Assembly (NCBI RefSeq): GCF_003574095.1
Contig: NZ_QWLA01000012.1
Coordinates: forward strand, 1 to 58,738
Reading direction: 5' to 3'
Source of the DNA: Calidithermus roseus
Lineage (GTDB): Bacteria; Deinococcota; Deinococci; Deinococcales; Thermaceae
DNA length: 58,738 nt
Shown: positions 1 to 8,863 of the stretch, in pieces
Layout of the letters: each line of letters begins with the position of its first letter
Numbering within the stretch: the first letter of the stretch is position 1
Program-made: the position numbers and the translations under genes
The notes under the pieces: generated by a model
Told to the model about the DNA's origin: nothing
The model's database searches: none
The model's input: only the letters and a program-made list of their open reading frames with translations

Positions 1-1
1 G

Positions 2-118
2 CACAAGCGCCTGGCTGCCGAGCAGTTTCTCACCCAGCTTGCGGCTGACCCAACCAGGGTCAAGCAGCTTTGCTTCTGGCCTTGGATTCAAGAGGCTTTA
101 TGTGTCACCTCGTCGTAG
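2..118 (+). CDS. C-terminal tail of an unidentified gene cut by the window edge
   Basis: A reading frame is open from base 2 and ends at TAG 116-118, giving 38 residues (starting HKRLAAEQ, ending CVTSS). It could be the end of a gene that starts before the window. The segment is too short to assign to a family. It converges on the LuxR-type gene, with about 35 bp between the two stops. It could also be a chance open frame. Confidence 0.35.
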   Translation, partial: HKRLAAEQFLTQLAADPTRVKQLCFWPWIQEALCVTSS

Positions 119-153
119 AATTGGTATAATTCCTGAAGAAGCCATAAAACCTT

Positions 154-720
154 TTAGAGGGTTACCAGGTGCAGTCCAAGATAGTAGCGAGCTAAGTCCA
201 CCCGCGTTTGCAAACCCAACTTCCACTTGACGCGTGAGAGCATATCGGCTACCGACTTAACCTTGATTCCCAACCTGTCAGCCACGGCCTCGTTCTCCAA
301 GCCGAGCGCTACCCAGCGCAATACCTCACGTTCGCGCGGGCTCAGGTCGTTATGGGGTAATGGTGGAATCTGGTGGAAGGCCTGGCCGCGGGCAACTACC
401 TTGAGAGCTGCTTGAAGCTGGGAAAGAGTCACAGGCTCGTGCATAACTCCCGCAGGGGCGGGGTGCAATGCCAGCAAGTCGTGCAAATAGTGGGGTGAGC
501 ACGAAGGAGTGACAATTAAAACAGGATGCTCTCCTGCGGGCCACGCGCTAAACGCAAAGCCTGGTGGGGAGTCCAGAATCAGGGTTGTAGGTACAGGCAA
601 AGCAAAGTCCTTAAGGGCAAGTTGCAGAGCTTCAGCGGCAAGGGCTGCTCCGCTTACGATGCTGAGGTTGAGGGTGGATCGGCTAGGCAAAACACCGCCT
701 TGGTTCAGGTTTACTCCCAT
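154..720 (-). CDS. LuxR-type response-regulator-like transcription factor
   Basis: 188 residues. The C-terminal third (about 120-180) is a LuxR/GerE helix-turn-helix, with LSPREREVLRWVALG followed by a recognition-helix region (VKSVADMLSRVKWKLGL). The N-terminal part has the alternating hydrophobic strands of a receiver fold (LILDS, VLIVTPS, PVTLSQL) but lacks a clear full set of phosphorylation residues, so it may be a pseudo-receiver. I chose ATG at 720 because GAGGGGTG lies just upstream; a longer start at 747 is possible. It overlaps the end of the HlyD gene by 10 bp and closes the exporter operon, so it probably regulates that system or a linked trait. No partner kinase is visible. Confidence 0.75.
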   Translation of the reverse strand: MGVNLNQGGVLPSRSTLNLSIVSGAALAAEALQLALKDFALPVPTTLILDSPPGFAFSAWPAGEHPVLIVTPSCSPHYLHDLLALHPAPAGVMHEPVTLSQLQAALKVVARGQAFHQIPPLPHNDLSPREREVLRWVALGLENEAVADRLGIKVKSVADMLSRVKWKLGLQTRVDLARYYLGLHLVTL

Positions 721-1682
721 GGGTTCACCCCTCGTACCCAGTCCCAAAACAACGCCAGGGCCGTCTTTTTAGTAGCCAAGGCCCTGGCTTCTCCAGCCAT
801 TCCGGGCAGGATCGTCTGTTCGCCTATTTTCAGGCTGTCGAGTCCTATTTCGACCTCGTAAACGCTTTGTCCCCTCAGAGCTTCTAGCGCAGTGGTGGTG
901 GGTGAAACCCCAAGTACCTTTCCGTGACTTACCCCGTACTTCTGCCGGGGGTAGCTGTTCCAGGCAACTTCGGCCTCAGCCCCGACCCGCACCTTTGGCC
1001 GCTCGCGCTCGAGCACGTAACCCCGGAACACCAAGGGCACTCCCTCCGGGAGTATTTGCAGCAGCACCTGTCCCGTGCTCACCTGCACCCCTGGATGGCG
1101 TACCTCGAGCTGGGCCACCCGGCCATCGACAGGTGCCCGTATCTCAACCTTGCGGCGCACGTCGAGCACTTCAAGCTGGGCCCTCAGCGCGGCGATCTGG
1201 GCGGTGATCTGCTCTAGGGCTCGCTTGGCTCGAGCCAAGTTGGCGGTGGCTTCTTCATAGGCATTCCGGCTGGTGGCCCCTCCCTCCCACAGCAGGCGTT
1301 GCTGCACGGCTATCCGTCGCCGCTCGATGAGGTCGGTCCTGGCCAATGCCAACGCACTCTCTTTCTCCCGGACCTGCGCCAGAAGGTTCTGCCGCTGGGA
1401 CTCTGTCTCCTCAGCAGAAGCTCCCACGCTATCGATTTCGGCGAGGAGTTCTCCTGCCTTTACGTGCCCCCAACGCTGCAACTGAACCTTAGTCACCCTC
1501 CCGGACAATGGTGCAGTAACCTCGATCAGCCGCCCCTTGGGCTCTAGGCTTCCCGAAACCAGGGCGTAGACCTGAATTTGGGTCAAGGAGGCCCAGGCGA
1601 TGGCCGCTATAACCATAGCCATCATCAGCCAAAGTGTTAGGCGTGCTGTTCTCGGATGTGGGTTTTCCCAATCCAGGGTCAT
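711..1682 (-). CDS. HlyD-family membrane fusion protein of the C39 ABC exporter
   Basis: 323 residues. There is a short cytoplasmic N-terminus, one membrane anchor (about 17-37), a lipoyl-like half-motif (APLSGRVTKVQ), a helical hairpin (about 75-160) and a second lipoyl half (RAPVDGRVAQLEV). This is the order expected for a type I secretion adaptor that bridges the inner-membrane ABC exporter to the periplasm or outer membrane. The start ATG overlaps the exporter stop by 4 bp and is preceded by GGGAGG inside the exporter gene, so the two are translationally coupled. No TolC-family gene is adjacent; the nearest are in the 38-40 kb efflux operon. Confidence 0.88.
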   Translation of the reverse strand: MTLDWENPHPRTARLTLWLMMAMVIAAIAWASLTQIQVYALVSGSLEPKGRLIEVTAPLSGRVTKVQLQRWGHVKAGELLAEIDSVGASAEETESQRQNLLAQVREKESALALARTDLIERRRIAVQQRLLWEGGATSRNAYEEATANLARAKRALEQITAQIAALRAQLEVLDVRRKVEIRAPVDGRVAQLEVRHPGVQVSTGQVLLQILPEGVPLVFRGYVLERERPKVRVGAEAEVAWNSYPRQKYGVSHGKVLGVSPTTTALEALRGQSVYEVEIGLDSLKIGEQTILPGMAGEARALATKKTALALFWDWVRGVNPWE

Positions 1683-3763
1683 GCCTGCACCTCCCTTCTG
1701 TAAGGTTGTATGGAACCGCCTTCCAGCACGAAAACCTGATCGGCGAGTTCCAGGAGGGCCGGGCGGTGGGTGATTATCAGCAGCGTGCGTTGGCCCTTGA
1801 GCTTCGCCAGCAACTGAACTATCCCACGTTCGCGGTGGGGATCGAGCGTAGCGGTAGGCTCATCCAGAACCAGCACGTCGGCTTCGGTTAGAAGGGCTCG
1901 AGCCAGGCCAAGCATTTGCTTTTCCCCGCTCGAGAAACGGAATGGGCTCTCACCGCCCACAGTGGTGTCCAGCCCCTCGGGGAGGCGTCGCACCACCTGA
2001 CCAAGGCCCACAGCTTCGATCACCGCCCAAAGCTTGTCGTCAGGAATCTCCTGACCTACGGCCAAGTTGTCCCGCAAGGAGGCATAGAGCAGAGGAACTT
2101 CCTGGCGCACATAAACAACGCGCCCACGGACAGCATGGGGCGAGACTTCAGCCAGATCACGCCCGTCCCACAGTACCCGGCCAGCCTCTAGCTCGAGCAT
2201 CCGGGCCAGGATAAGAGCCAACGTGCTCTTGCCAGCCCCGTTCGGCCCCAGAAGAACGGTACAACTACCCTTGGGCAGACTCAGGCTTATACCATTCAGG
2301 GTTGGGCGATCTATTTGGTAGCCGAATCGCACCCCCTCAACCTCAAGGCCCCGCCGTAAGGCGTCCAATTCGCCGCTGAGCTTCCTAGGCTCCGGCTCCA
2401 ACTCCAAGATCTCCGCCAAACGATCCGAGGCAACAATGCCCTCTTGTACGGTGGCTACACTCCTCGTGATGGTAGAAAGCGCTCCTAAAGCGTTTTGCAG
2501 CAAGCCATACGCGGCCACTAGTTGCCCTACCGTGAGTTCCAGGCGCAACACTTGCCCTGCCCCATACCAGAGCAAGAACATGCTAAAGGCGTTTCCCAGA
2601 AGCCCTAAACTGGCTCCACCCCAATTGCTCAGCAAGAAGCCTTGCCAGGATAAATCGTTCAGTCCAGAAATCTGGTCCCGACCTCGCATCAAAGCCCAGC
2701 TTTCGGCTCGCAGAGCCTTAAGCATGGAGAAGCCCTCGAGGCTACCAAGAAGGTAGCTCTGCACCTCAGCCCCTTTCCGCAAAACTCTACGGCTGTTGTC
2801 CCGCAAACGTGGTGATAGCCAGAGTAGATAAAGCATATGCAATGGGATGGACGCGAGAGCAATCAAGGCCAGCTTGGTGTTATAGGTGAACAACAAAGCA
2901 AAGCTGAGGAGCAGGGTCAAAAAGGCGGTAGGCAACCCTATGATCAAACTGCTTAATATGTTTCGTATCCGGCTTAGGTCACTGAAACGTGAGAGCAGAT
3001 CGCCCGCCAAACGGGTTTCATGAACTCGCAACGGCAAGTATAGTAGATGATCCAAATAGCCCAAATGGAGGCGATAATTAAGTCGCATCGAGAGGTGACT
3101 TCCCAGATGGACTCGCACTGCACCAAGGAGGTTCTGAAATAAAGCAAGCAAAAAAATGGCGGCCAACAAGTACGGCAGCAAGGTTTCTTCGCGGAAAGTG
3201 AGCACTCGGTCAAAGAGTACCTGGCTCAGCAAAGGTGAACCCAATCCCAGTAAGCCGAGCACCATAGTTCCTAAGGCCAGCTCAATCAAAGTTGGACCGA
3301 GACCTCTGAAGTGAGACAAATGGGCTATCAGGCCACTCAAACCACGCCTACCCATAAAGCGACCCCGCTCAAAGGCCAAGCCGGGCTGTAAAGCTAATAC
3401 TTTACCTGTCCACTTTTGGAGCAATTCGGCTGTGGAAACCCAGCGCAATCCTGAAGCAGGGTCAGCTAGCTTAGCTTTTTTTGGAGCAAGGCGGGTAAGT
3501 ACGACGTAATGATTATGCTCCCAATGAAGGATTACAGGCAGACGAAGCGTAGCTAAGCCCTCCAGGTCAGCCTCGAACGCCTTCGCTTCAACTCCAATTT
3601 TTTGCGCAGCCCGCATCAGTCCCAGTAGCGAGGTGCCTGATTGGGTGGTACCTGCAAGTTCACGTAAGCGATAGAGCGGCTCTTCCCGCCCCCAGTACCC
3701 CAATACAGTTGCGAGGCAAGCAGGACCGCAGTCTGTACGGTCAACCTGGCGAACTACCTTCAT
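1679..3763 (-). CDS. Peptidase C39 domain-containing ABC exporter (bacteriocin or peptide type)
   Basis: 694 residues. An N-terminal C39 cysteine protease domain (about 1-130) shows the catalytic Cys in DRTDCGPACL, the His in HWEHNHYVVL and the Asp in KLADPASG. A six-helix transmembrane domain (about 150-430) follows. The ATPase (about 470-690) has Walker A GPNGAGKST, signature FSSGEKQ and Walker B VLVLDEPTATLD. Such proteins cleave double-glycine leaders and export the mature peptide. ATG 3763 is preferred because AGGAGG lies 9 nt upstream; ORF extensions to 3790 lack this. The gene is less GC-rich than its neighbours and lacks the heptad repeats seen further right, which suggests acquisition. 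No precursor peptide with a GG leader was found nearby. Confidence 0.93.
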   Translation of the reverse strand: MKVVRQVDRTDCGPACLATVLGYWGREEPLYRLRELAGTTQSGTSLLGLMRAAQKIGVEAKAFEADLEGLATLRLPVILHWEHNHYVVLTRLAPKKAKLADPASGLRWVSTAELLQKWTGKVLALQPGLAFERGRFMGRRGLSGLIAHLSHFRGLGPTLIELALGTMVLGLLGLGSPLLSQVLFDRVLTFREETLLPYLLAAIFLLALFQNLLGAVRVHLGSHLSMRLNYRLHLGYLDHLLYLPLRVHETRLAGDLLSRFSDLSRIRNILSSLIIGLPTAFLTLLLSFALLFTYNTKLALIALASIPLHMLYLLWLSPRLRDNSRRVLRKGAEVQSYLLGSLEGFSMLKALRAESWALMRGRDQISGLNDLSWQGFLLSNWGGASLGLLGNAFSMFLLWYGAGQVLRLELTVGQLVAAYGLLQNALGALSTITRSVATVQEGIVASDRLAEILELEPEPRKLSGELDALRRGLEVEGVRFGYQIDRPTLNGISLSLPKGSCTVLLGPNGAGKSTLALILARMLELEAGRVLWDGRDLAEVSPHAVRGRVVYVRQEVPLLYASLRDNLAVGQEIPDDKLWAVIEAVGLGQVVRRLPEGLDTTVGGESPFRFSSGEKQMLGLARALLTEADVLVLDEPTATLDPHRERGIVQLLAKLKGQRTLLIITHRPALLELADQVFVLEGGSIQPYRREVQA

Positions 3764-3925
3764 AAAGCACATCCTCCTGAGTGAACCCATACATTGATTC
3801 CCGATGGATCAGGAATAAGGTGTGTGCTTCTTTGTTCATAACTGTGGTGTAGTTGAAAACGCAACATTCCAAAAACAGTAAACCTGTTCTCCTGGATTGA
3901 GTGTGACAAATACACATGAACGTTT

Positions 3926-3951
3926 AGGGGGCGAGAATGCTCCCGCCCCCT
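3926..3951 (-). terminator. Hairpin after the orphan binding-protein gene
   Basis: Arms AGGGGGCG and CGCCCCCT (8 bp, perfect) are separated by 10 nt, about 20 bp past the stop of the binding-protein gene. It lacks a clear T-run, so termination is inferred from position and stem strength. Confidence 0.5.
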
Positions 3952-3971
3952 CAACACATTCAAAACTGGGT

Positions 3972-5567
3972 TTACAGACCGCTCTTGTCAACGTCCTCGA
4001 GGCTCTCACTGCCCAGGGGCGAGAGCACCCAGCCGGTAACGTTCTTGCGCTTGGCGTTCAAGGGCTGGCTGTGGACGATGGGGATGCGCAGGGCCAGGTC
4101 GAAGACCATCTTGTCGGCCTGCTGGTAGATCCGGATGCGCTCGGCCTGATTGGAAGAGCTCGAGCCCCTGGCCAGAAGGGCGTTGAGTTCCTTCACGTCG
4201 AGCGGCTTTCCGGCGCTGTCGAAGAGGTCGGTAATGGGGGAGGCGAAGTGGGGGTCGAAGAAGTTGGAGGGGTCGCCGTAGTCGCCGGTCCAGCCCAGCA
4301 TGTAAGCCTGGAAGCCGGGCGCAACCTTGCGGTCGTTGAGGTAGGTGGCCCAGTCCTTGGTTTGGAACTTGACCCTGATCCCGATGGCCGAGAGGTCGGC
4401 GCCCATGGCCTCGGCGATCTCCTTGGGCGTGGGGAAGTAGGGGCGGGAGACCGGCATGTACCAGAACTCGAGGTCAAAGCCGTTGGGATAGCCCGCCTGG
4501 GCCAGCAGTTGCTTGGCCTTGGTGGGGTTGTACTCGTAGTCGGTCACTTCCGGCGACCAGTAGGTCTTGAAGGCGGTGGGAGTGAAGTGACCGTTAGTCT
4601 CGCCCAGCTTGCTCCAGAAAGCCTGCACGATGGCCTTCTTGTTGATGGCCATGGCAATGGCCTGGCGCACCCGCACGTCGGAGAGAGGCTTGTAGGCAGG
4701 GTTGAGGGCCAGGTAACCCACGTTGAAGGAGGGGCGCAGTACCGGGTCGAGGTTGCGGTCGGCCTCGATAGCGCCCAGGTTGGCCGGGGGAATCTGGATG
4801 GTCAGATCGATGGAACCGGCCTTGAGCTCGGCCAGACGGGCAGCGGGGTCCTTGATGAAGCGCATCACCAGGGCGTCGGCTTTGGGAAGGCCCTGCTTCC
4901 AGAAATTGGGGTTCTTCTCGAGGATAAGGCGATCCCCCACCCGCCATTCCTTGAAGCGGAAGGGGCCCGTACCCACCGCGCCACCCGCCGGGGTACCGTA
5001 TTTGGCGCCCTGAGCCTTGATGGCCGCGGGTGAGGCGATGCCGAAGTAACCCGAACCGATGGCTACGGGGAAGTAGGGGATGGGAGCACCGAAGTCGAAG
5101 CGGATGGTGTACTTGTCCACTACCCGCACGTTCTTGAGGAAACTCCCGCTGGTGCCCTTGTAGCCACCAAACAGCTCACCCCAGATCTCGTAGTTGGCTC
5201 CCCCCTGGATGCGGGTGGGGTCTTTGGGATCCCACCAGCGGTTGACGTTGAAGAGCACGGCGTTGGCGTCGAAGTCGGTGCCGTCGTGGAACTTGACGCC
5301 CTGGCGCAGGCGGAAGGTCCAGCTCTTGCCGTCGGGCGAGGCGAACCAGCTCGTTGCCAGCGCCGGTACGGGGTCGCTGGAACCGGGTTTGAAGTCTACG
5401 AGGGTGTCGTAAATCTGGCGCTGGGCGTAGATGGAAACCCCGTCGGTAATGTTGCCAGACTCGAGGTTGACCGGCTCTCCCTCGTGCCCGAACACCAGGG
5501 TCTTCTGAGCCAGACCGGCGCTCGCGAGGGCACTAAGGGCCAAGGCCATTAGCCACTGACGTCTCAT
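3972..5567 (-). CDS. ABC transporter substrate-binding protein, SBP_bac_5 (peptide/nickel) family
   Basis: 531 residues. It starts with a Sec signal peptide (MRRQWLMALALSALASAGLA, cleaved near AQ). The mature part has family landmarks such as DTLVDFKPG, ALATSWFASPDGKSWTFRLR, VKFHDGTDF and VRQAIAMAINK. These proteins capture oligopeptides or similar ligands in the periplasm for Dpp/Opp-type permeases. AAAGGAG lies 8 nt before ATG 5567, and a good promoter (TTGCCT-16-TATACT) precedes it. No permease or ATPase gene is adjacent, so it probably serves a transporter encoded elsewhere. A paralogue with its own permeases lies at 27493-29067. Confidence 0.93.
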   Translation of the reverse strand: MRRQWLMALALSALASAGLAQKTLVFGHEGEPVNLESGNITDGVSIYAQRQIYDTLVDFKPGSSDPVPALATSWFASPDGKSWTFRLRQGVKFHDGTDFDANAVLFNVNRWWDPKDPTRIQGGANYEIWGELFGGYKGTSGSFLKNVRVVDKYTIRFDFGAPIPYFPVAIGSGYFGIASPAAIKAQGAKYGTPAGGAVGTGPFRFKEWRVGDRLILEKNPNFWKQGLPKADALVMRFIKDPAARLAELKAGSIDLTIQIPPANLGAIEADRNLDPVLRPSFNVGYLALNPAYKPLSDVRVRQAIAMAINKKAIVQAFWSKLGETNGHFTPTAFKTYWSPEVTDYEYNPTKAKQLLAQAGYPNGFDLEFWYMPVSRPYFPTPKEIAEAMGADLSAIGIRVKFQTKDWATYLNDRKVAPGFQAYMLGWTGDYGDPSNFFDPHFASPITDLFDSAGKPLDVKELNALLARGSSSSNQAERIRIYQQADKMVFDLALRIPIVHSQPLNAKRKNVTGWVLSPLGSESLEDVDKSGL

Positions 5568-5583
5568 ACCTCACACTCCTTTC

Positions 5584-5644
5584 ACCACGTGAAACCCCCT
5601 ACTCCACATCGCCATGGGCATGCAGGCGATGGGAGAGGCGTGGT
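5584..5644 (-). promoter_or_regulatory. Nested inverted repeats in the leader of the binding-protein gene
   Basis: Two inverted repeats lie between the promoter and the start codon. The outer one is ACCACG 5584-5589 with CGTGGT 5639-5644. The inner one is CATCGCC 5607-5613 with GGCGATG 5625-5631. They would form a structured leader in the roughly 85-nt 5' UTR or serve as an operator. Function is unknown. Confidence 0.35.
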
Positions 5645-5659
5645 TTGGACTACGCCAAA

Positions 5660-5687
5660 AGTATACACAGGGCTTGAATAAAGGCAA
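5660..5687 (-). promoter_or_regulatory. Sigma-70-type promoter for the orphan binding-protein gene
   Basis: Read on the minus strand: -35 TTGCCT (5687-5682), a 16-bp spacer and -10 TATACT (5665-5660). Predicted transcription starts near 5653, giving a leader of about 85 nt. Confidence 0.6.
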
Positions 5688-5750
5688 CCGCCCCCCTCGA
5701 GTTGCTAGGATGGTTCAAGCACCCCATGGCTGCATGTGGAGGATCCAGAC

Positions 5751-6119
5751 ATGACTGAAGAAATCCAGCTTTTCTCTCCCCCCGAACTCGAGACCACCGA
5801 GCGCCTGAACGAGCCTTCGTTCTGGGGCAAAGTCCAGCGCTTCGCCCGCAAAGCAGGCCGCGAGGTAGTGGAGAAGGCGCTGTGGCTGCATTACGCCTAC
5901 CAGCGCCCGGAAACCCCCGCCTGGGCCAAGCGCACCATCCTGGGCGCCCTGGCTTACTTCATCCTTCCGGTGGATGCCATATCGGACATTTTGGCGGGGG
6001 TAGGCTACACCGATGACTTAACGGTCCTCATGATCGCCGTGGGTACCGTCGCAACCTACATCAACCCCGCCGTCAAGGAGCAGGCCCGGCAGAAAGTCAG
6101 CGAGTGGTTTGGCAACTAA
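5751..6119 (+). CDS. DUF1232 (YkvA-like) small membrane-associated protein
   Basis: 122 residues. The C-terminal half holds the DUF1232 signature: a hydrophobic stretch with ALAYFILPVDAISDI followed by GYTDDLTVL. The family is common in bacteria and of unknown function. ATG 5751 is chosen because GGAGG (5738-5742) lies 8 nt upstream; GTG 5736 is in frame but overlaps that site. The gene stands alone, convergent with the Nudix gene, and a heptad array follows its stop. Confidence 0.8.
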   Translation: MTEEIQLFSPPELETTERLNEPSFWGKVQRFARKAGREVVEKALWLHYAYQRPETPAWAKRTILGALAYFILPVDAISDILAGVGYTDDLTVLMIAVGTVATYINPAVKEQARQKVSEWFGN

Positions 6120-6129
6120 GGGGGCTGGT

Positions 6130-6164
6130 GTCTTGCGTTTAGCGCTCGGCGTGCAATGTACGAC
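6130..6164 (+). repeat. Heptad array, five GTnnnRC-type units
   Basis: Five contiguous 7-bp units, from GTCTTGC (6130) to GTACGAC (6158), lie between the stops of the convergent DUF1232 and Nudix genes. It is the leftmost array of the family in the window. Confidence 0.75.
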
Positions 6165-6186
6165 CCAACGAGCCACCGACCTCCGC

Positions 6187-6666
6187 TCAAACTTTCCACC
6201 CTTCCCCACCCCAACTCGGATACACGTAAAAACGGCCCCGCTCCCCGCGTAGGTAGTCCAGCAGCGGCTCGCGCAGGGGGCGGTGTTCCTCGAGCTTCTG
6301 CGCCACCTCCTCCGGGCTGAAGAAGCGGGCCTCGACGATATGCCCGTCGGGATCGCGGGGGTTGAGCAGGCCGTCGTAGCTGGCCCTGAAAGCCATGGCG
6401 ATGGTGCGCTCGGCCTTGCGGGCATCCTCGATCTGCACGGCATAGGCCAGGTGCTCGATGCTGCGCACGCGCAACCCGGTTTCCTCGCGCACCTCGCGGG
6501 CTACGGCCTCCAGGAGGCTCTCCCCCGCCTCCACCGCGCCCCCCGGCAGGGTGTAGCGCACGTGGCCCCGGCGATTCCAGTCGTTGGCGACCAGCAGCAC
6601 CCTTCCCTGCTTATCCAGCAGAATTGCCGCCGCCACCAGCAACTCACGCCGCAACCCGGCGCTCAT
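6187..6666 (-). CDS. Nudix hydrolase
   Basis: 159 residues with a full Nudix box, GGAVEAGESLLEAVAREV then REETGL, at about residues 43-65. The acidic REVREE core that binds the metal is intact, so it should hydrolyse a nucleoside-diphosphate-linked substrate. The exact substrate cannot be told. ATG 6666 has GAGGG just upstream; ATG 6690 is also in frame. It follows prfA on the same strand with a gap of about 65 bp and may be read through from it. Confidence 0.88.
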   Translation of the reverse strand: MSAGLRRELLVAAAILLDKQGRVLLVANDWNRRGHVRYTLPGGAVEAGESLLEAVAREVREETGLRVRSIEHLAYAVQIEDARKAERTIAMAFRASYDGLLNPRDPDGHIVEARFFSPEEVAQKLEEHRPLREPLLDYLRGERGRFYVYPSWGGEGWKV

Positions 6667-6730
6667 GGCATCCCTCGCAAAAGGGGCCACGGGGTGAACC
6701 CAGTGTTCACCGTCATCGCTTCGCCCCTTT

Positions 6731-7804
6731 CTAAACCCGCTCGGTCAAAGCCTCGAGCTGACGTTCCTGGTCGGCCCTGCGCAAGGCCGCGTGCAACTCG
6801 CTCAGGTCGCCGCCGATGACGGTGTAGAGGTCGTGGTTCTTGTCCTCTCCCTCCAGGCGGTGATCGGTCACACGGGACTGGGGGAAGTTGTAGGTGCGGA
6901 TCTTCTCGCTGCGCTCGCCGGTGCCGATCTGGGCTAAGCGGTTCTCCCGCAAGCGGGCCGCCTCCTCCGCGCGTTTGATCTCCAGGAGCCTCGAGCGCAG
7001 GATGGTCAGGGCCTTTTCCCGGTTCTTGATCTGGCTGCGCGACTCCATGCAACTGACGATGATCCCGGTGGGCTTGTGCAGCACCTGCACCGCGCTGTCG
7101 GTAGTGTTTACGCCCTGCCCGCCGGGTCCACTGGCACGGGAGACGGTGATCTCGAGGTCGGCGGGGTCGATCTTCACGTCCACCTCCTCGGCTTCGGCCA
7201 GCACCGCCACGGTGGCGGTGGAAGTGTGGATGCGGCCCTGGGTCTCGGTGGCCGGAACCCGCTGGACCCGGTGGACCCCCGACTCGTACTTGAAGACCCC
7301 GTAGGCTCCAGGCCCCCGCACCTCGAAGGATATCTTGGAAAGCCCCCCCAGGTCGGTGAGCTGGGAGTCGAGGGTTTCGGTCTGGAAGCCCAGGCGCTGG
7401 GCGTAGCGCGTGAGCATCTCGTAGAGGTCACGGGCGAAGAGGGCGGCTTCTTCCCCACCCGTACCGGCGCGAATCTCGACGATGGCGTTCTTTTCGTCGG
7501 CGGGGTCTTTGGGTAGGAGCATCACCTCGAGTTCCTTCTCCATCTGAGGGATGCGCTCCTCGAGTTCGGCCACCTCGGCCCTGGCCACCTCCCCCATCTC
7601 GGGGTCGAACACCAGGCTCCTGGCCCCCTCCAGGTCCTCCAGGGCCTTCTTGTAGCGGCGGATGAGTTCGATGAGCGAGCCCATCTCGGCATATCGTCGT
7701 GAAAGGCGCTGGTATCGGGCCTGGTCCGAGAGCACAGCCGGGTCGGCCAGGCTGGCCTCGAGTTGCCGATACTCGTCTTCGAGTTGATTGAGCTTCTCCA
7801 GCAT
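6731..7804 (-). CDS. prfA: Peptide chain release factor 1
   Basis: 357 residues, the normal RF1 length. The stop-codon recognition tripeptide PAT (in RVPATETQ) marks it as RF1 rather than RF2. The catalytic GGQ loop (SGPGGQGVNTTDS, near residue 230) triggers peptidyl-tRNA hydrolysis at UAA and UAG codons. The N-terminal helical domain and the GTGGEEA segment are typical. A TATCCT box ends 9 nt before the ATG with GAGGGG between, so the leader would be very short. The RF methylase gene prmC is not adjacent. Confidence 0.97.
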   Translation of the reverse strand: MLEKLNQLEDEYRQLEASLADPAVLSDQARYQRLSRRYAEMGSLIELIRRYKKALEDLEGARSLVFDPEMGEVARAEVAELEERIPQMEKELEVMLLPKDPADEKNAIVEIRAGTGGEEAALFARDLYEMLTRYAQRLGFQTETLDSQLTDLGGLSKISFEVRGPGAYGVFKYESGVHRVQRVPATETQGRIHTSTATVAVLAEAEEVDVKIDPADLEITVSRASGPGGQGVNTTDSAVQVLHKPTGIIVSCMESRSQIKNREKALTILRSRLLEIKRAEEAARLRENRLAQIGTGERSEKIRTYNFPQSRVTDHRLEGEDKNHDLYTVIGGDLSELHAALRRADQERQLEALTERV

Positions 7805-7850
7805 ATACCCCTCAGGATACCGCTACACCCGCCAGGCGAGTATGCTCCGG

Positions 7851-7962
7851 ATCAATGTCGATGGTTGTGGCCGATGGCTAACCAGGCTCAAGGCAAAAAG
7901 CAAAGCGCTAAACGCTGATGGGCTGCGGCTTTTGGCGTTTAGCTATCAGCTACTATCGACCA
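7851..7962. repeat. Degenerate heptad-type repeat with a 9-bp inverted repeat
   Basis: This region between the divergent prfA and phosphotransferase genes has decayed units of the TGGCTAA and GCTATCA type. It also has a perfect inverted pair, GCTAAACGC (7907-7915) and GCGTTTAGC (7935-7943). Register is broken in places. Confidence 0.55.
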
Positions 7963-7977
7963 GCGAGACATCCTGGT

Positions 7978-8853
7978 ATGGTGAATGCCGTTGTGACCGA
8001 TCTGCTGCGTCGGCTCGAGCAACACTTTGGCCATGCCCTGAAGCCTCTGACCCAGGGAAGTGAGGCCCGTACCTTCGGCACCGACGGCCTGGTGTGCAAG
8101 ATCTACGGCCCCAAGCCCGCCTGGCCCCACCAGCCCGCCGGGGCTTATGCGGCTCACCTCGAGGCCGCCAACATGAGCAAGGCCGGCCTGGGGGCCTGGG
8201 TGGTCGAGGCCTTCGAACTCGACGGACACGGCATCCTGGTCACCCGGCGCTTTCCCGGCCACAACTTCGAGCCCCAAAACTTCACACCGGAAGCGCTGAA
8301 GAGCCTGCAGGAGTTCTTTTGCCAGTTGCATCAGATCCCCGAAATGGGCGTAGTCAGCCGGCAGCGGCTGGAGGCCCGGCTGGAACAGTTTGGAGGCACC
8401 CTGCACGACCTCAGCGAGGCACAGGCGCTGGTGGAGCGGCTAGAAGGGCACCTCGAGGAGGTAGCGGGCACCCCACAGGCCTTCTGCCATCGCGATCCTC
8501 ACGCGGGCAACGTCCTGCTGCGCGATCCTGGGGCACCTTCCAACGTTCCGGCGGCCTTCCTGGTGGACTGGGTGCGGGCCTGCCCCGACGACCCCGCCCG
8601 CGACCTGGCCATCCTCACCACCGGAACCCTCGACCTGCTGGGCGAGGAGCAGGCCCTTTCGGCCCTGCGATTCATCGTCCGGGGCTACCCCGATGCCGCC
8701 ACACTCTGGCCGCGCCTGCGCTTTTGGGTTCCCCTGACCTACCTGCACGACATGCACTGGTTTCGCACCAACGAGCCGGAGGGCTTCGAGGCAGCGGTGG
8801 CCGAGAAAATGCCCAAGGCTCTGCGCTTTTACTGGGAATTTCCTGAGCTCTAA
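7978..8853 (+). CDS. Aminoglycoside-phosphotransferase/choline-kinase-like enzyme
   Basis: 291 residues. The protein-kinase-like fold is shown by the catalytic loop [12 protein letters not shown] (HxD plus downstream N, about residue 165) and the metal-binding Asp in FLVDWVRA. The N-terminal lobe has [10 protein letters not shown] and LVCKIYGPK, the latter with a likely ATP-binding Lys. The family phosphorylates small molecules such as sugars, amino alcohols or antibiotics; resistance cannot be inferred from sequence alone. The start is uncertain: ATG 7978 lacks a good ribosome-binding site, and a longer frame runs up to 7918. It precedes upp, with a heptad array between. Confidence 0.8.
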   Translation: MVNAVVTDLLRRLEQHFGHALKPLTQGSEARTFGTDGLVCKIYGPKPAWPHQPAGAYAAHLEAANMSKAGLGAWVVEAFELDGHGILVTRRFPGHNFEPQNFTPEALKSLQEFFCQLHQIPEMGVVSRQRLEARLEQFGGTLHDLSEAQALVERLEGHLEEVAGTPQAFCHRDPHAGNVLLRDPGAPSNVPAAFLVDWVRACPDDPARDLAILTTGTLDLLGEEQALSALRFIVRGYPDAATLWPRLRFWVPLTYLHDMHWFRTNEPEGFEAAVAEKMPKALRFYWEFPEL

Positions 8854-8863
8854 GGGGGCTGGC

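Noticed and set aside
3760-3963. 67-codon minus-strand frame as a bacteriocin precursor for the C39 exporter
   Set aside because: It overlaps the exporter start out of frame, has no double-glycine leader and no core-like sequence.
3897-5033. Long plus-strand frame opposite the binding-protein gene
   Set aside because: It is antisense to a clear SBP_bac_5 protein and its composition (Gly/Val/Leu/His-rich) is typical of a GC-rich shadow frame.
7978-8853. Antibiotic resistance by the phosphotransferase
   Set aside because: The fold is shared by many kinases of small metabolites; no substrate-specific motif for an aminoglycoside is visible.
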